A stretch of 29,720 nt of DNA from Candidatus Micrarchaeota archaeon CG_4_10_14_0_2_um_filter_60_11 (GTDB lineage Archaea; Micrarchaeota; Micrarchaeia; Norongarragalinales; Norongarragalinaceae). Below the pieces are notes generated by a model. It did not search any database and was not told the DNA's origin. It was given only the letters and a program-made list of their open reading frames with translations. Positions 16,683-24,903 of the stretch are shown here, in pieces. Position numbers and translations under genes: made by a program. The stretch spans positions 463 through 30,182 of the forward strand of contig PFPF01000038.1 in NCBI GenBank assembly GCA_002792915.1, given 5' to 3'. The first letter of the stretch is position 1, and every line of letters starts with the position of its first letter.

Positions 16683-17066
16683 CTAGTAAACGTAACACAA
16701 CAGCCTGCCGCCGGTGGCCTTCTCCTTTGCCTCCTCTTGGCTCATTATGCCGTGCGGCGTGGTGGCGATGAGCAGCCCCACCCCTTTCGCGGGCAGGAAG
16801 CGCTCCTCGAACTTTTCCCAGTCGCCCTTCTTGACCGGGTAGCGCGGCTTGATTACCCCGCAGCCGCCGATTTTGCCCAGCAGTTGCAGCGAGATTTCTC
16901 CGCTCTTGCCGTCGTCGATGACTTCGAATTCGCCCACGTAGCCCTTGCGCTGGAGGAGGAGCAGGACTTCGCGCACCATGCGCGACGCCGGCTTGACCTT
17001 CACCTGCGGGTTGCCCTTGGTTTCGGCTACCTTAATCGAGTTTATGACGTTTGCGAGTGTATCCAT
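16683..17066 (-). CDS. rps8: Ribosomal protein uS8
   Basis: Primary 16S rRNA-binding protein of the small-subunit platform. The 127 residues begin DTLANVINSIKVAETKGN and end with the conserved GVGLLIATTPHGIMSQEEA block that contacts rRNA. It lies between uS14 and uL6, in the universal order. The start is ATG 17066, 7 bases after uS14. Confidence 0.96.
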   Translation of the reverse strand: MDTLANVINSIKVAETKGNPQVKVKPASRMVREVLLLLQRKGYVGEFEVIDDGKSGEISLQLLGKIGGCGVIKPRYPVKKGDWEKFEERFLPAKGVGLLIATTPHGIMSQEEAKEKATGGRLLCYVY

Positions 17067-17073
17067 TTTTCAA

Positions 17074-17232
17074 TCAACTGTATTTCTTGAAGCCGATCTC
17101 CTTGGCGCGTTCGCGGAAGCACTTCCTGCAGATGTTCAAGCCGTACTTGCGGATCAGCCCCCTGCTGGCGCCGCACAGCTTGCACATGCGCGTCATGCGC
17201 TTCTTGTACCGTGATTCCAGTTTGAGGCTCAT
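17074..17232 (-). CDS. rps14: Ribosomal protein uS14, zinc-binding form
   Basis: A 52-residue small-subunit protein with a zinc ribbon formed by C17, C20, C35 and C38. The sequence around it (MCKLCGASRGLIRKYG and ICRKCFRERAKEIGFKKY) is typical of archaeal uS14. It is easily missed because of its size. The ATG overlaps the uL5 stop by 4 bases (ATGA at 17232-17229), and uS8 follows after 7 bases. Confidence 0.95.
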   Translation of the reverse strand: MSLKLESRYKKRMTRMCKLCGASRGLIRKYGLNICRKCFRERAKEIGFKKYS

Positions 17233-17738
17233 TCCTTGATCGTCACTCCGTATTCCTTTGCTATGAACTCGCGCGATTCGCGCGAAGAAACGCGGTGGCG
17301 CTTGGGCACGCGGTGCGGCGCGATGCGCCTCTTGGAAATGTTCGCGCCCGGCTTGCGCAGGCTAAGGCAGACGTCGAACCCTATCATGCCCAGCTTGGGG
17401 TCGTACTTGGCGCCGGGAAAGTCGATGTACTCCTTGACGCCGAACGAAACGTTCCCGTACTCGTCGAAACTGCGCGTGCTTATCTCGTTGTCGCGTGCGT
17501 CGAACGCCTTCTTGACGAACTCCTTGGCCGTCTTGCCGCGGAGCGTTATCTTGACTCCTATCTCGTCGCCCTGCCTCAGGTGGAACGAGGGTTCGCGGCG
17601 TTTCGCGCGCGTGGTCATGGGTTTTCCACCCGTGAGCCTTTCCAGCAGCGTGCGCGCGTTGTCGAGCGGCTGCCCGCTAGCGCCGACTCCGATGTTCACC
17701 GTCACCTTTTCCAGGCGCGGCTGTTGCATTGGGTTCAT
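17229..17738 (-). CDS. rpl5: Ribosomal protein uL5
   Basis: Large-subunit protein of the central protuberance that binds 5S rRNA and touches P-site tRNA. The 169 residues start NPMQQPRLEKVTVNIGVG and contain TTRAKRREPSFHLRQGDEIG and the late SKRRIAPHRVPKRHRVS block, typical of archaea. The ATG overlaps the eS4 stop by 4 bases, and the stop overlaps the uS14 ATG. Confidence 0.96.
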   Translation of the reverse strand: MNPMQQPRLEKVTVNIGVGASGQPLDNARTLLERLTGGKPMTTRAKRREPSFHLRQGDEIGVKITLRGKTAKEFVKKAFDARDNEISTRSFDEYGNVSFGVKEYIDFPGAKYDPKLGMIGFDVCLSLRKPGANISKRRIAPHRVPKRHRVSSRESREFIAKEYGVTIKE

Positions 17739-18451
17739 TTGGCTTCTCCGCTTTCAAACTCCTTGTCTATGACGATCAGATAATCCTTGAGCGTAACCAC
17801 TTCGCCGCCGGGCGTCTTGATGCGCGCGTCCGAAGGCTTGCTTCCCACGCGCTCCATCACTTCCGTCAACTCGCCGATTTGGCCCGCGTGCCTGCCCTTG
17901 CATACCAGGCAGAGGCAGCCCTTGTCCAGCTTCGCGAACCCCGCCATCTTCTGCTCCGGGACCGTCAGCTTGAGCGTGTCCCCCGGCTTGAAGCGGTCCT
18001 CCTCCTTTTCGATGAGGTGGTTCCTGCCGTCGTGCAGGTTCAATTGGACTTTCCCCTTGGCGTAGTACTTCTTGTCGAGAATCTTGCAGTATTTGACGGA
18101 AGTCTTCTTGATTGGCTGCAGGACGAGTTTGTCGCCCTTCACGAGGACCACGAACTCCTTCTTTTCCGCGGGAATCGCGACCAGGTCCATCAGGCCCACG
18201 GAGAATCCGTCGTCGCCCACTTTGCGTCCGTCGACCAGCACGAGGCCGGCCTTGAGCGCCTTGCGTGCCTCGCGCGCGTCGGCGGCCAGGCCGAGCTTGT
18301 CCCTCAAAAGTATGAGCAGCGGCATCGCCTCCTTCTGGGCGTGCGCTCCGGGTGCGGGCTTGCGCACCCACCTTATGCCCTTGCGGCCTATGCCCCAGCT
18401 TACCGGGGACGCGAGGCGCTTCAAATGCCGTTTTCTTCCGTGGCCAGCCAT
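17735..18451 (-). CDS. rps4e: Ribosomal protein eS4
   Basis: Small-subunit protein with S4-like RNA-binding and KOW modules, found in archaea and eukaryotes. The real start is ATG 18451 (AGHGRKRHLKRLASPVSWGI), giving 238 residues; the frame is open further upstream only because it shadows uL24. The central S4 motif is LKAGLVLVDGRKVGDDGFSV, and the KOW part lies near the end. The order uL24-eS4-uL5 is the archaeal standard, and eS4 and uL5 overlap by 4 bases. Confidence 0.95.
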   Translation of the reverse strand: MAGHGRKRHLKRLASPVSWGIGRKGIRWVRKPAPGAHAQKEAMPLLILLRDKLGLAADAREARKALKAGLVLVDGRKVGDDGFSVGLMDLVAIPAEKKEFVVLVKGDKLVLQPIKKTSVKYCKILDKKYYAKGKVQLNLHDGRNHLIEKEEDRFKPGDTLKLTVPEQKMAGFAKLDKGCLCLVCKGRHAGQIGELTEVMERVGSKPSDARIKTPGGEVVTLKDYLIVIDKEFESGEAK

Positions 18452-18459
18452 TTTAGCAT

Positions 18460-18897
18460 CTACTCCTTCTTCATCGCTTCCGCGAGCATCGCCGCGGCCG
18501 CGTCTTCCTTCTTCGACTCCTTCTTGGTTTCCTTCTTTTCGCGCGCGATTTCCTGCTTTCCGCGCGACGCGAGCTCCGTTATTAACAAGTTCGACGCGTC
18601 GAGCGGGACGAGGACCTCCTTGCCGCCCTGCTTCTTGTCCGTCACGCCTTCCACGAAGACGCGGCGGCGCTTCAAGTCGACTTCGATGACCGCGCCGGAA
18701 TGCTTCTTGTGGATGCCGCGCATCACCTTGACCTTGTCTCCCTTGTGCACGCGCACGCAGCGCTTCTTTTCCTTGGCGCGCAGCTCTTTCGAGAGGTGGC
18801 TGTGCAGCTGGCGCGCGCGCTGGTGCAGCGGCGCGTTGTAAAGCGCCTTGCGCTGCTTGCGGGGTTGCTTGCTGTGCTTCTTGTCGTCGTACTTCAT
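18460..18897 (-). CDS. rpl24: Ribosomal protein uL24
   Basis: Early-assembly large-subunit protein close to the exit tunnel. The 145 residues begin with a basic archaeal region (KQPRKQRKALYNAPLHQRAR), then the KOW motif RVHKGDKVKVMRGIHKKHSG. After about residue 115 there is a Lys/Glu/Ala-rich tail (REKKETKKESKKEDAAAAM), an extension with no clear role. The start is ATG 18897. Confidence 0.95.
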   Translation of the reverse strand: MKYDDKKHSKQPRKQRKALYNAPLHQRARQLHSHLSKELRAKEKKRCVRVHKGDKVKVMRGIHKKHSGAVIEVDLKRRRVFVEGVTDKKQGGKEVLVPLDASNLLITELASRGKQEIAREKKETKKESKKEDAAAAMLAEAMKKE

Positions 18898-18917
18898 GAA
18901 ACATCACATTAAAACTT

Positions 18918-19313
18918 CTAGACTACGGCGCTCGCGATGGCGACGACTTTAGGGTAGCGCTCGCTTATCTCGCGGGTGGCGCAGCCCTTGATTTCCGTGC
19001 CCTTGGGCAGGTTCTTGTCGTCCACTATGACGCACGCGTTGTCCTCGAATGAAACCCTTTCTTTTCCGCGCCTGAACTCCTTCTTCTGGCGGATGATGAG
19101 CGCGAGCTCCTTCTTCTTTATCATGTCGGGTTTTCCCTTCTTGACGGAAACCATGACTATGTCGCCGATGCCGGCGTAGGGCACGCGGTTGTGGCGGGAC
19201 ATTGCGCGCTTGACGCCGATTACCCCGACTATCTTCGCGCCGCTGTTGTCGTCGCAAACCATTTGCGTGCCGATCGTAATCGGCCTGGTCATGTGCGCGG
19301 TCAAACCCAGCAT
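18918..19313 (-). CDS. rpl14: Ribosomal protein uL14
   Basis: Large-subunit protein at the subunit interface, near the GTPase factors. The 131 residues contain ITIGTQMVCDDNSGAKIVGV, then VPYAGIGDIVMVSVKKGKPD, and VSFEDNACVIVDDKNLPKGT, all conserved. ATG 19313 lies 7 bases after the uS17 stop. Confidence 0.96.
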   Translation of the reverse strand: MLGLTAHMTRPITIGTQMVCDDNSGAKIVGVIGVKRAMSRHNRVPYAGIGDIVMVSVKKGKPDMIKKKELALIIRQKKEFRRGKERVSFEDNACVIVDDKNLPKGTEIKGCATREISERYPKVVAIASAVV

Positions 19314-19320
19314 TGGCTTT

Positions 19321-19611
19321 TCAACCCTTCCCCTTTTGCAGGAGGACGTGGCTCTTGGTCTTGCTGACCTTCCTGCACTCCATTACCGTTATCCTGTCGC
19401 CCACAACCGCAACCATGCAGGCGGGCACGTGGACGCTGAGGCGGCCGCGCCGCTTTTCGAGGCGGTCGTACTTCTTGACCTTGCGGTAGTAATCCAGCTG
19501 GATGACCGCCGTGCTCTTTGGTTTCGTGCTGACCACGACGCCTTCCAGTATTGCTCCGCGCGTGCGCAGCGACCCGTGCACGGGGCAGTTCCTGTCTTCG
19601 CACTTGTTCAC
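19321..19611 (-). CDS. rps17: Ribosomal protein uS17
   Basis: OB-fold small-subunit protein that binds 16S rRNA early in assembly. GTG 19611-19609 gives 96 residues starting NKCEDRNCPVHGSLRTRG, the archaeal S17 opening, and ending in KSHVLLQKGKG. AAAAGG lies about 5 bases upstream. Its GTG overlaps the stop of the Rpp29 gene (GTGA). The frame is open upstream but shadows Rpp29. Confidence 0.93.
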   Translation of the reverse strand: MNKCEDRNCPVHGSLRTRGAILEGVVVSTKPKSTAVIQLDYYRKVKKYDRLEKRRGRLSVHVPACMVAVVGDRITVMECRKVSKTKSHVLLQKGKG

Positions 19612-19907
19612 TTTTGCCTTTTCACCTTTTTCAAACGGTCCCACGGCGCGTGCATTATCGCGTCGCCTTGAACCAGGATTCCGCCGAAGTCGAACGCCGA
19701 GCCCTTCTTGGGAACGGTTTTCCTTCCCTTCGGCGTTTCGAGCACGAAGGCGTTCTTCGACTCGTTCACTACCAAACCGCTCAAACCGCGCAAGCCTCTG
19801 CAACTGCTCTTCGCGACGACGACCCGCCTTCCGACGAATTCGGCGGCGGTCGCGTCGGGTTGCTTTTCGGCCGCGCGTGGCGCGGGTAACTTCATTCTAG
19901 GGGTCAT
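19608..19907 (-). CDS. rnp1: RNase P protein component 1 (Rpp29/Pop4)
   Basis: Protein subunit of RNase P, which removes tRNA 5' leaders. The 99 residues contain the Sm-like beta-barrel core: EFVGRRVVVAKSSCRGLRGL, then GLVVNESKNAFVLETPKGRK and the end of the fold at GAFDFGG-like SAFDFGGILVQGDAI. The position between aIF1 and uS17 is the standard archaeal location. It overlaps uS17 by 4 bases. Confidence 0.93.
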   Translation of the reverse strand: MTPRMKLPAPRAAEKQPDATAAEFVGRRVVVAKSSCRGLRGLSGLVVNESKNAFVLETPKGRKTVPKKGSAFDFGGILVQGDAIMHAPWDRLKKVKRQK

Positions 19908-19921
19908 CTGTTATTTAAACC

Positions 19922-20227
19922 CTATGCGAAGTTTATGAGCTCGCGCGGGTAGCCCATCTTGACGAGGCGGTTCACCACGTCGGCGATGTGGCTGCCCTGC
20001 AGGATTATCATGCCGTCCTTGGCCGTCCCCCCGCAGGCGAGCGCGTGCTTGAGCTCCTTTCCCACCTTCTTGAGCTCTTCGCCCTCGAGGCCCTCCACGA
20101 TGGTCACGAGCTTGTTGAATCGCTTCTTGGTAGTGTAAATTTGCAGCTTTCTGCTGGTCTCCTTCTCTATCGTTTGGCACGCGCAAATTTCCTTGGGCAG
20201 GCCGCACTTGTCGCAGATTCCCGTCAT
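19922..20227 (-). CDS. Translation initiation factor aIF1 (SUI1)
   Basis: aIF1 checks start-codon pairing in the small subunit. The 101 residues have an N-terminal zinc-binding knuckle (C5, C8, C15, C17 in CDKCGLPKEICACQ) and the SUI1 fold with TTKKRFNKLVTIVEGLEG and the core LACGGTAKDGMIILQGSH. It overlaps uL29 by 4 bases and is followed after 14 bases by Rpp29. Confidence 0.95.
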   Translation of the reverse strand: MTGICDKCGLPKEICACQTIEKETSRKLQIYTTKKRFNKLVTIVEGLEGEELKKVGKELKHALACGGTAKDGMIILQGSHIADVVNRLVKMGYPRELINFA

Positions 20228-20451
20228 TTCTTTTCCGTTTTCCCCTTGGTTACGACTTTCTTCTGCCTTAAAAACGTGTTTATGCGCGCCACGCCCTTCT
20301 TGAGCGTCTGAAGGCGGCCCACGTTGGCGGGCTTGCCCGTGGACTTGAGCTGCGAGCGTTCCGCGTGTAACTCGTTTTCAAATTCAACGAGCTTCTTCTC
20401 CAGCGCGGCAACGTCCATCGCCTTCATTTCGCCTTTCTTGATTAACGCCAT
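20224..20451 (-). CDS. rpl29: Ribosomal protein uL29
   Basis: Two-helix large-subunit protein near the tunnel exit. The 75 residues include MDVAALEKKLVEFENELHAE and ARINTFLRQKKVV, the family pattern, then a basic tail. The ATG is 1 base after the uS3 stop and the stop overlaps aIF1. Confidence 0.94.
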   Translation of the reverse strand: MALIKKGEMKAMDVAALEKKLVEFENELHAERSQLKSTGKPANVGRLQTLKKGVARINTFLRQKKVVTKGKTEKK

Positions 20452-20452
20452 T

Positions 20453-21226
20453 TTATTGTGCCTCTTGCTTGGTTTCTACCGCGGCCGTTTCCTCCTTCTT
20501 CTCGTGCGCAACCGGGGGCTTCTTTTTCTTTTCAGCCGGCTTCTGCGCCGGAGCGACCGCAACTTGTGCTTCCACCTTCGGCTCTGCCGCCTGCTCAACA
20601 ACCGTTTCTTCCTCCGCGACTATTGCGGTTGCGGACGGAATCTTGACCTTGTCGGGGAACACGGTTTCCGGCGAGACTATTTTTACCTTGATGCCGATGC
20701 ATCCCGCCTTGAGCCTGGCGACGTAGCGGCCCTGGTTGACCAGGTTCATCGGCTCTCCGCTCTTCTTCAGGTATCCCTTGCGCACGGTGATGGTCTTGGC
20801 TTTGCCGCCCTTGCCGACTATCTTGCCGGCAACGCGGATTTCCGCGCCAATCGCCCCCGCTTCCATGACTTCCTTGAGCGCCATGCGCAAGATGGGCTTC
20901 ACGCGCGGGTTGGTTTCGATTTGCTTGCCGAGCTTTTCGGCGACGAGGCGCGCGTCCAGCGCGGGCTGCATGACTTCGATGACCTCGATTTGCGGGTTCT
21001 CGATGTTGAACTTGGCGGTCAAGTCGTCGCACAGGTCCTTTATCGCCTTGCCCTTCTTTCCGACGACCATGCCCGGCTTGCGCACGCACAGGCTGATGCG
21101 CGTCGCGATGGGCGTGCGCTGTATGTTGATGCTGGAAACGCCAGCGCGCTCGAGCTCGACGAACAGGAAGTTCTTGACTTCCAAGTCGGCGAGCGCCTTT
21201 GTTATGAATTTCTTTTCAACCGCCAC
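20453..21226 (-). CDS. rps3: Ribosomal protein uS3 with long acidic/Ala tail
   Basis: Small-subunit protein at the mRNA entry channel. The 257-residue protein starts at GTG 21226 (AVEKKFITKALADLEVKNFL). The KH domain carries GMVVGKKGKAIKDL, and the C-domain has GRYVARLKAGCIGIKVKIVS. From about residue 205 there is a Glu/Ala/Lys/Pro low-complexity tail, common in archaeal uS3. It lies 5 bases after uL22. Confidence 0.95.
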   Translation of the reverse strand: MAVEKKFITKALADLEVKNFLFVELERAGVSSINIQRTPIATRISLCVRKPGMVVGKKGKAIKDLCDDLTAKFNIENPQIEVIEVMQPALDARLVAEKLGKQIETNPRVKPILRMALKEVMEAGAIGAEIRVAGKIVGKGGKAKTITVRKGYLKKSGEPMNLVNQGRYVARLKAGCIGIKVKIVSPETVFPDKVKIPSATAIVAEEETVVEQAAEPKVEAQVAVAPAQKPAEKKKKPPVAHEKKEETAAVETKQEAQ

Positions 21227-21231
21227 TTCGC

Positions 21232-21777
21232 TTAAACCCCTTTTGCCTTCTTTGCTTTCCTAGCCTCTGCCTTGGCTTCCTTCGTGTTCCTTTTCTTTAC
21301 GGATTCGTCCCTTTCCTTGACCTCGATTTCCGTGCGCGAGGTCACGTAGTTCGCCCACACCGCGCGCTTGCCGTAGCCGAGCGTCGCGCTGGACACGAAG
21401 AAGCGCCTGTAGCGCGGGAAGTCGTTCTGCTTGTACGCGCGCGCCGCGCTCACGAACAGCTTTGACTCGTCAAGTCCCTTGTTGACCGCGTTCGCGACCG
21501 CGTTCTGCAGCAGCTTCTTGAACAGCACGCACTCCTTGCGCGGGTAGCGCCCCTTCTTTCCGCCCAGTTCCGAGCGGTGGCCGCAACCCGTGTTGTGGTT
21601 CCTGTACGGAATCGCCTTCTCCAGCGCGATCGCGCCGTCGAGTATCTCGTAGGCCTTCTTGACGTTCTTGCCCTTCACCGAAGAGCAGATGTTCGTCAAG
21701 TCCTTGTAGCTGCCCTTCCAGTCGTGCCCCTGGGCGCAGCCGGCTTTTTCGTCTTTTTTGAAGGAGTACTTGTACAT
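21232..21777 (-). CDS. rpl22: Ribosomal protein uL22
   Basis: Large-subunit protein whose beta-hairpin lines the exit tunnel. The 181 residues include HDWKGSYKDLTNICSSVKGK, then IPYRNHNTGCGHRSELGGKK (the archaeal form) and the tunnel hairpin region around RRFFVSSATLGYGKRAVW. The end is a Lys/Ala/Glu-rich helix. The start is ATG 21777, 4 bases after uS19. Confidence 0.95.
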   Translation of the reverse strand: MYKYSFKKDEKAGCAQGHDWKGSYKDLTNICSSVKGKNVKKAYEILDGAIALEKAIPYRNHNTGCGHRSELGGKKGRYPRKECVLFKKLLQNAVANAVNKGLDESKLFVSAARAYKQNDFPRYRRFFVSSATLGYGKRAVWANYVTSRTEIEVKERDESVKKRNTKEAKAEARKAKKAKGV

Positions 21778-21781
21778 GTCC

Positions 21782-22168
21782 TCACTTGAGCTCCACGGCC
21801 TTGCTGCCGCGCGTTGCGCCGATGCCCGGTCCAGAGTGCTTCACCAGCTTGCAGGTGTGGCTGTATTCGCCGAGCCGCCTCCCGAGCATTTCGGGAATAA
21901 CCCCGCACTTCACCCACTCCTTGCCGTTGTAAGTCTCCATCTGCAGACCCACCATTTCCGGCAGGACGATCATTTCGCGTATGTGCGTGCGGAACGGCTT
22001 CTTGCGGTCGTGCTTGCGCAGCTTGCGGATGAACGCCTTGAAGGAGTGCCCCATGCGGCCGAGGCTGCGCCTCTGGCGGGACGGCACGAGCTTGACGAAT
22101 TCGTCCACGCTCAGCGCCTGCAATTCTTCAAGCGTCTTTCCCTTGTAGGAGAATTTTCGTGTAGCCAT
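21782..22168 (-). CDS. rps19: Ribosomal protein uS19
   Basis: Small-subunit head protein near the A-site finger. The 128-residue protein starts at ATG 22168 (ATRKFSYKGKTLEEL) with GGTGA 8 bases upstream inside uL2; TTG and GTG codons slightly upstream are in frame but overlap uL2. The blocks PFRTHIREMIVLPEMVGL and EYSHTCKLVKHSGPGIGATR are diagnostic. Confidence 0.95.
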   Translation of the reverse strand: MATRKFSYKGKTLEELQALSVDEFVKLVPSRQRRSLGRMGHSFKAFIRKLRKHDRKKPFRTHIREMIVLPEMVGLQMETYNGKEWVKCGVIPEMLGRRLGEYSHTCKLVKHSGPGIGATRGSKAVELK

Positions 22169-22169
22169 C

Positions 22170-22913
22170 TTATTGTTCACCAACTGCGCGCTCGCGGCGC
22201 TTCTTCCTGCCGGTCTGGCGCGCTGCGATGTGGCCGACCTTCTTTCCGGGCGGAGTGCCGCGGGCGCGAGTGCTCGACTTTCCGAAGCTCTTGCCGCCGT
22301 GCGGGTGCTCGTTCGCGTTCATCGCGGTTCCGCGGACTATCGGGTAATACTTGTTGCGCGCCTCCATCATCTTGCGCTTGCTGCCCGCCTTCTTGAAAGG
22401 CTTGTCCAGCCTTCCGCCCCCGGCCGCCACGCCCACCGTGGCGCGGCATTCCGGGGACAGCACGAGCACGCGCTTGGAAGAAGTGCTCATTTTTATCGTG
22501 ACCCTGCCGGTTTCCTCGTCGTGGGAAATCAGCGTTCCGCCGGAGCCGGTTGCGCGCAGCGCCTTTCCGCCGTCGCGCGGCTTGAGCTCCAAATTGAAGA
22601 TGGGCGTGCCGTCGGGCAAGGCGCCCAAACTGGAGACGCTGCCGATTTTCGCGGCCGCGTTGACGCCCAATTCGACCTCATCGTTGATCGCGATTCCCTC
22701 GGGCGCAATCAGGTAAATCTCGCGTCCGTCCTCGGCGCGCAAAAGCATGAGCGGAGTGGAGTGCGCGGGGTCCAAGGCAAAGCCTATGACCTGCGCGCGC
22801 ATCGCCTCGCTGGGCAGCGGGGGATACTCAACGTTGCAGAGGAAGCGGTGGCCGGGAGTCCTGAATGCGGGACTGCCCTTGCCGCGCCTCTGGTTTATGA
22901 GCATCTTACCCAT
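22170..22913 (-). CDS. rpl2: Ribosomal protein uL2
   Basis: Large-subunit protein beside the peptidyl-transferase centre. The 247 residues begin GKMLINQRRGKGSPAFRTPG, carry the OB and SH3-like domains, and end with the invariant region YYPIVRGTAMNANEHPHGG, then GHIAARQTGRKKRRERAVGE. The histidine in MNANEHPHGG, important for peptidyl transfer in other ribosomes, is kept. ATG 22913 lies 4 bases after uL23. Confidence 0.97.
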   Translation of the reverse strand: MGKMLINQRRGKGSPAFRTPGHRFLCNVEYPPLPSEAMRAQVIGFALDPAHSTPLMLLRAEDGREIYLIAPEGIAINDEVELGVNAAAKIGSVSSLGALPDGTPIFNLELKPRDGGKALRATGSGGTLISHDEETGRVTIKMSTSSKRVLVLSPECRATVGVAAGGGRLDKPFKKAGSKRKMMEARNKYYPIVRGTAMNANEHPHGGKSFGKSSTRARGTPPGKKVGHIAARQTGRKKRRERAVGEQ

Positions 22914-22917
22914 GTTA

Positions 22918-23169
22918 TCAAATCACCTTGAGGCGGGCCGCCAAGTCCGGAGCCGCGTTCTCGCGCTGGAACTTGACCATCGCCTTCTTGCGGTTGTGCG
23001 TGGTTATCAGGACCGTGACTTTGTCGACCTTCTCCTTGTATTCCGCCTCGACTTCGCGCTTGACCTGCTCCTTCGTGGCGTCGCCGCGCACGATGAAGGT
23101 CAGCATGTTCTCCCTTTCGATTGCCGAAACGGCTTTTTCGGTTGTCAACGGGTTGATTATGTACCTCAT
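22918..23169 (-). CDS. rpl23: Ribosomal protein uL23
   Basis: Large-subunit protein at the tunnel exit, the docking site for SRP and the translocon. From ATG 23169 it is 83 residues (RYIINPLTTEKAVSAIEREN, then LITTHNRKKAMVKF and AAPDLAARLKVI). The frame extends 20 codons further upstream, but those overlap uL4 and look unrelated. It starts 5 bases after the uL4 stop. Confidence 0.94.
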   Translation of the reverse strand: MRYIINPLTTEKAVSAIERENMLTFIVRGDATKEQVKREVEAEYKEKVDKVTVLITTHNRKKAMVKFQRENAAPDLAARLKVI

Positions 23170-23174
23170 GAAAA

Positions 23175-23981
23175 TCACGCGTAATAGAGTCCCTGCTTGT
23201 CCAGCGCCGCGAGCGCGTCCTGCGTCCACACGGTCAGCCTTCCCGCTTCGCCGCCAGGCGCCAGCAGTTCAATCGTCAAGTCCTTCACGTCCGCACAGTT
23301 CACGCCCGGAATGTTGCGCGCGGCGCGCCACAAGCCCGAGTCCTTGCCGTAAACTATGAGCACGCTGGACGGCTGGCGGTAGCCTCCCTTGCGCAGCCTT
23401 GCCCTGCCGCTGCGCTGCTTGCGCCCGTTGCGGGCGCGTTCCAAATCCTGCGTCAAGCCCATTTTTTCAAGCACGCCCACGACGTCCTTGACGCGCTTCA
23501 CGCCTTCGAACGAGTTGTCCGCCACCAGCGGCAAAGCGCAGTCGAACAAGTGCCCGCGCGCCTTCGCCAGCTTCGCGTCGCAAGTAGCGGCAATCGCGCT
23601 GCGAATCGCCTTGTTCTTCTCCTTGTAGTTGATTCTCTCGATAATCGTCTTGTACGGCTTTGGCGGGTGCGCCCTGCGCCCCTTGGTTGCGTTGGGCACG
23701 ACCAGCGTGCGCCCCATTCCGCCTCCCGGAATCTTTTCCTTGGGCAGGCGGGCCTTTCCGATGTTGATGCCCGAGCGCGCCAAGTGCCTGCGCCCGTAAT
23801 ACTTAGCGGTAGTATAGTCTATGCCCGCGCCCTTCATCGCGCCCTTGGGCTGCCAGAGCAGCGAGCGTTCCGCGTGGAAAGCGCGGCGAATCAAGTCGGG
23901 CCTGTATTCCTCCTCGAACTGCCTGGGCATTTGTGCCTCGGCCGCCGCAGTGCCTTCCATTGAGTGGACTTTTGCCTTCAA
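23175..23981 (-). CDS. rpl4: Ribosomal protein uL4
   Basis: Large-subunit protein with a long loop reaching the exit tunnel. The 268 residues start at a TTG that overlaps the uL3 stop (TTGA), with GGGTG about 8 bases upstream. Conserved parts are ARLPKEKIPGGGMGRTLVVP and TKGRRAHPPK in the loop, and RARNGRKQRSGRARLRKGGY with VLIVYGKDSGLWRAARNIPG in the globular domain. Confidence 0.95.
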   Translation of the reverse strand: MKAKVHSMEGTAAAEAQMPRQFEEEYRPDLIRRAFHAERSLLWQPKGAMKGAGIDYTTAKYYGRRHLARSGINIGKARLPKEKIPGGGMGRTLVVPNATKGRRAHPPKPYKTIIERINYKEKNKAIRSAIAATCDAKLAKARGHLFDCALPLVADNSFEGVKRVKDVVGVLEKMGLTQDLERARNGRKQRSGRARLRKGGYRQPSSVLIVYGKDSGLWRAARNIPGVNCADVKDLTIELLAPGGEAGRLTVWTQDALAALDKQGLYYA

Positions 23982-24901
23982 GCGTGAACACCCTGCCTGA
24001 TTTCCGGCTTTTTAACGGGCTTCGGCGTCTTCCTCAGCAGTATGAAGCGCTTTGACGGGCCGGGAACGCTGCCGTCGACCAGCAAGTAATCGTTCTTTAT
24101 CGGGCCGTAACAGTGGAATACGAGGTCCAGATTTTCTCCGTGGCTAAGCACGCGCTTGTTCGTGTCCGTGCGGCGGTGGTAACCGTACTGCCCCGCGCGC
24201 GGAATCGTGTACATGACTTTCGCCTGGCGCTCGGGGCCGATGGAACCGCCGTGCCTGCGTGCGCCGGTTGCCTTGTGGAAGTTGAGCGCGGTGTTGAAGC
24301 GCTGGACCAAGCCAATCCAGCCGCGGCCCGTGGTGACGCCAATCGCGTCCACGATTGCGCCCTCGTCAATTACGTCCTTGACCCTGACTTCCTTGCCCAC
24401 GATGCTTTTTGCGTACTCGAATTGCGCCGCGGCGTCTCCACCCAAGCCTATTTCAACCATGTCGGGCGTCTTTTTGCCCGTGCCCGTGCGGTAGGGCTCG
24501 GTCAAAACCTTGACGCGGTACTCGTCACAGCCCGCGATGTCCTCGATTTTGTGCGACTTCTTGGGGCAGCGCATGCTCTTCTTGATTTCCTTTGGCAATT
24601 CGGTGGATACCGTTTCGCCGACGAGCTTCAAGCCGTAAACCGTGTTCTTGAACCCGACGACCGAGTAAACGAAAACCGGCGGAGTCTCAATCGCGGTCGC
24701 CGCGCGGATGACTTCCTGCCCTTTGGTTGGGGCTTCCCTGTCGTCGATTATGGTAATAGTGGTCATGCCCGCCTTGTAGCCCGGGAAGCCGAGCATTCCC
24801 TTTCCCGCGTGCCAATACCTCATGCGGGGCACGACGCGCCTCGCGCGGCGCCTGTGCCAGAAGGAGCGAGAACCCTTTTTCGGACCCGGACGCTTGCCCA
24901 T
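23978..24901 (-). CDS. rpl3: Ribosomal protein uL3
   Basis: Large-subunit protein needed for assembly around the peptidyl-transferase centre. The 307 residues begin GKRPGPKKGSRSFWHRRRAR; the central part holds TTGRGWIGLVQRFNTALNFH and then KATGARRHGGSIGP, the tryptophan-finger and histidine-loop region. The end is KRFILLRKTPKPVKKPEIRQ. ATG 24901 lies 2 bases after rpoP. Confidence 0.96.
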   Translation of the reverse strand: MGKRPGPKKGSRSFWHRRRARRVVPRMRYWHAGKGMLGFPGYKAGMTTITIIDDREAPTKGQEVIRAATAIETPPVFVYSVVGFKNTVYGLKLVGETVSTELPKEIKKSMRCPKKSHKIEDIAGCDEYRVKVLTEPYRTGTGKKTPDMVEIGLGGDAAAQFEYAKSIVGKEVRVKDVIDEGAIVDAIGVTTGRGWIGLVQRFNTALNFHKATGARRHGGSIGPERQAKVMYTIPRAGQYGYHRRTDTNKRVLSHGENLDLVFHCYGPIKNDYLLVDGSVPGPSKRFILLRKTPKPVKKPEIRQGVHA

Positions 24902-24903
24902 TC

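Noticed and set aside
18452..18907. Upstream extension of the eS4 frame (about 150 codons)
   Set aside because: It overlaps uL24 in another frame, and eS4 homology starts exactly at ATG 18451.
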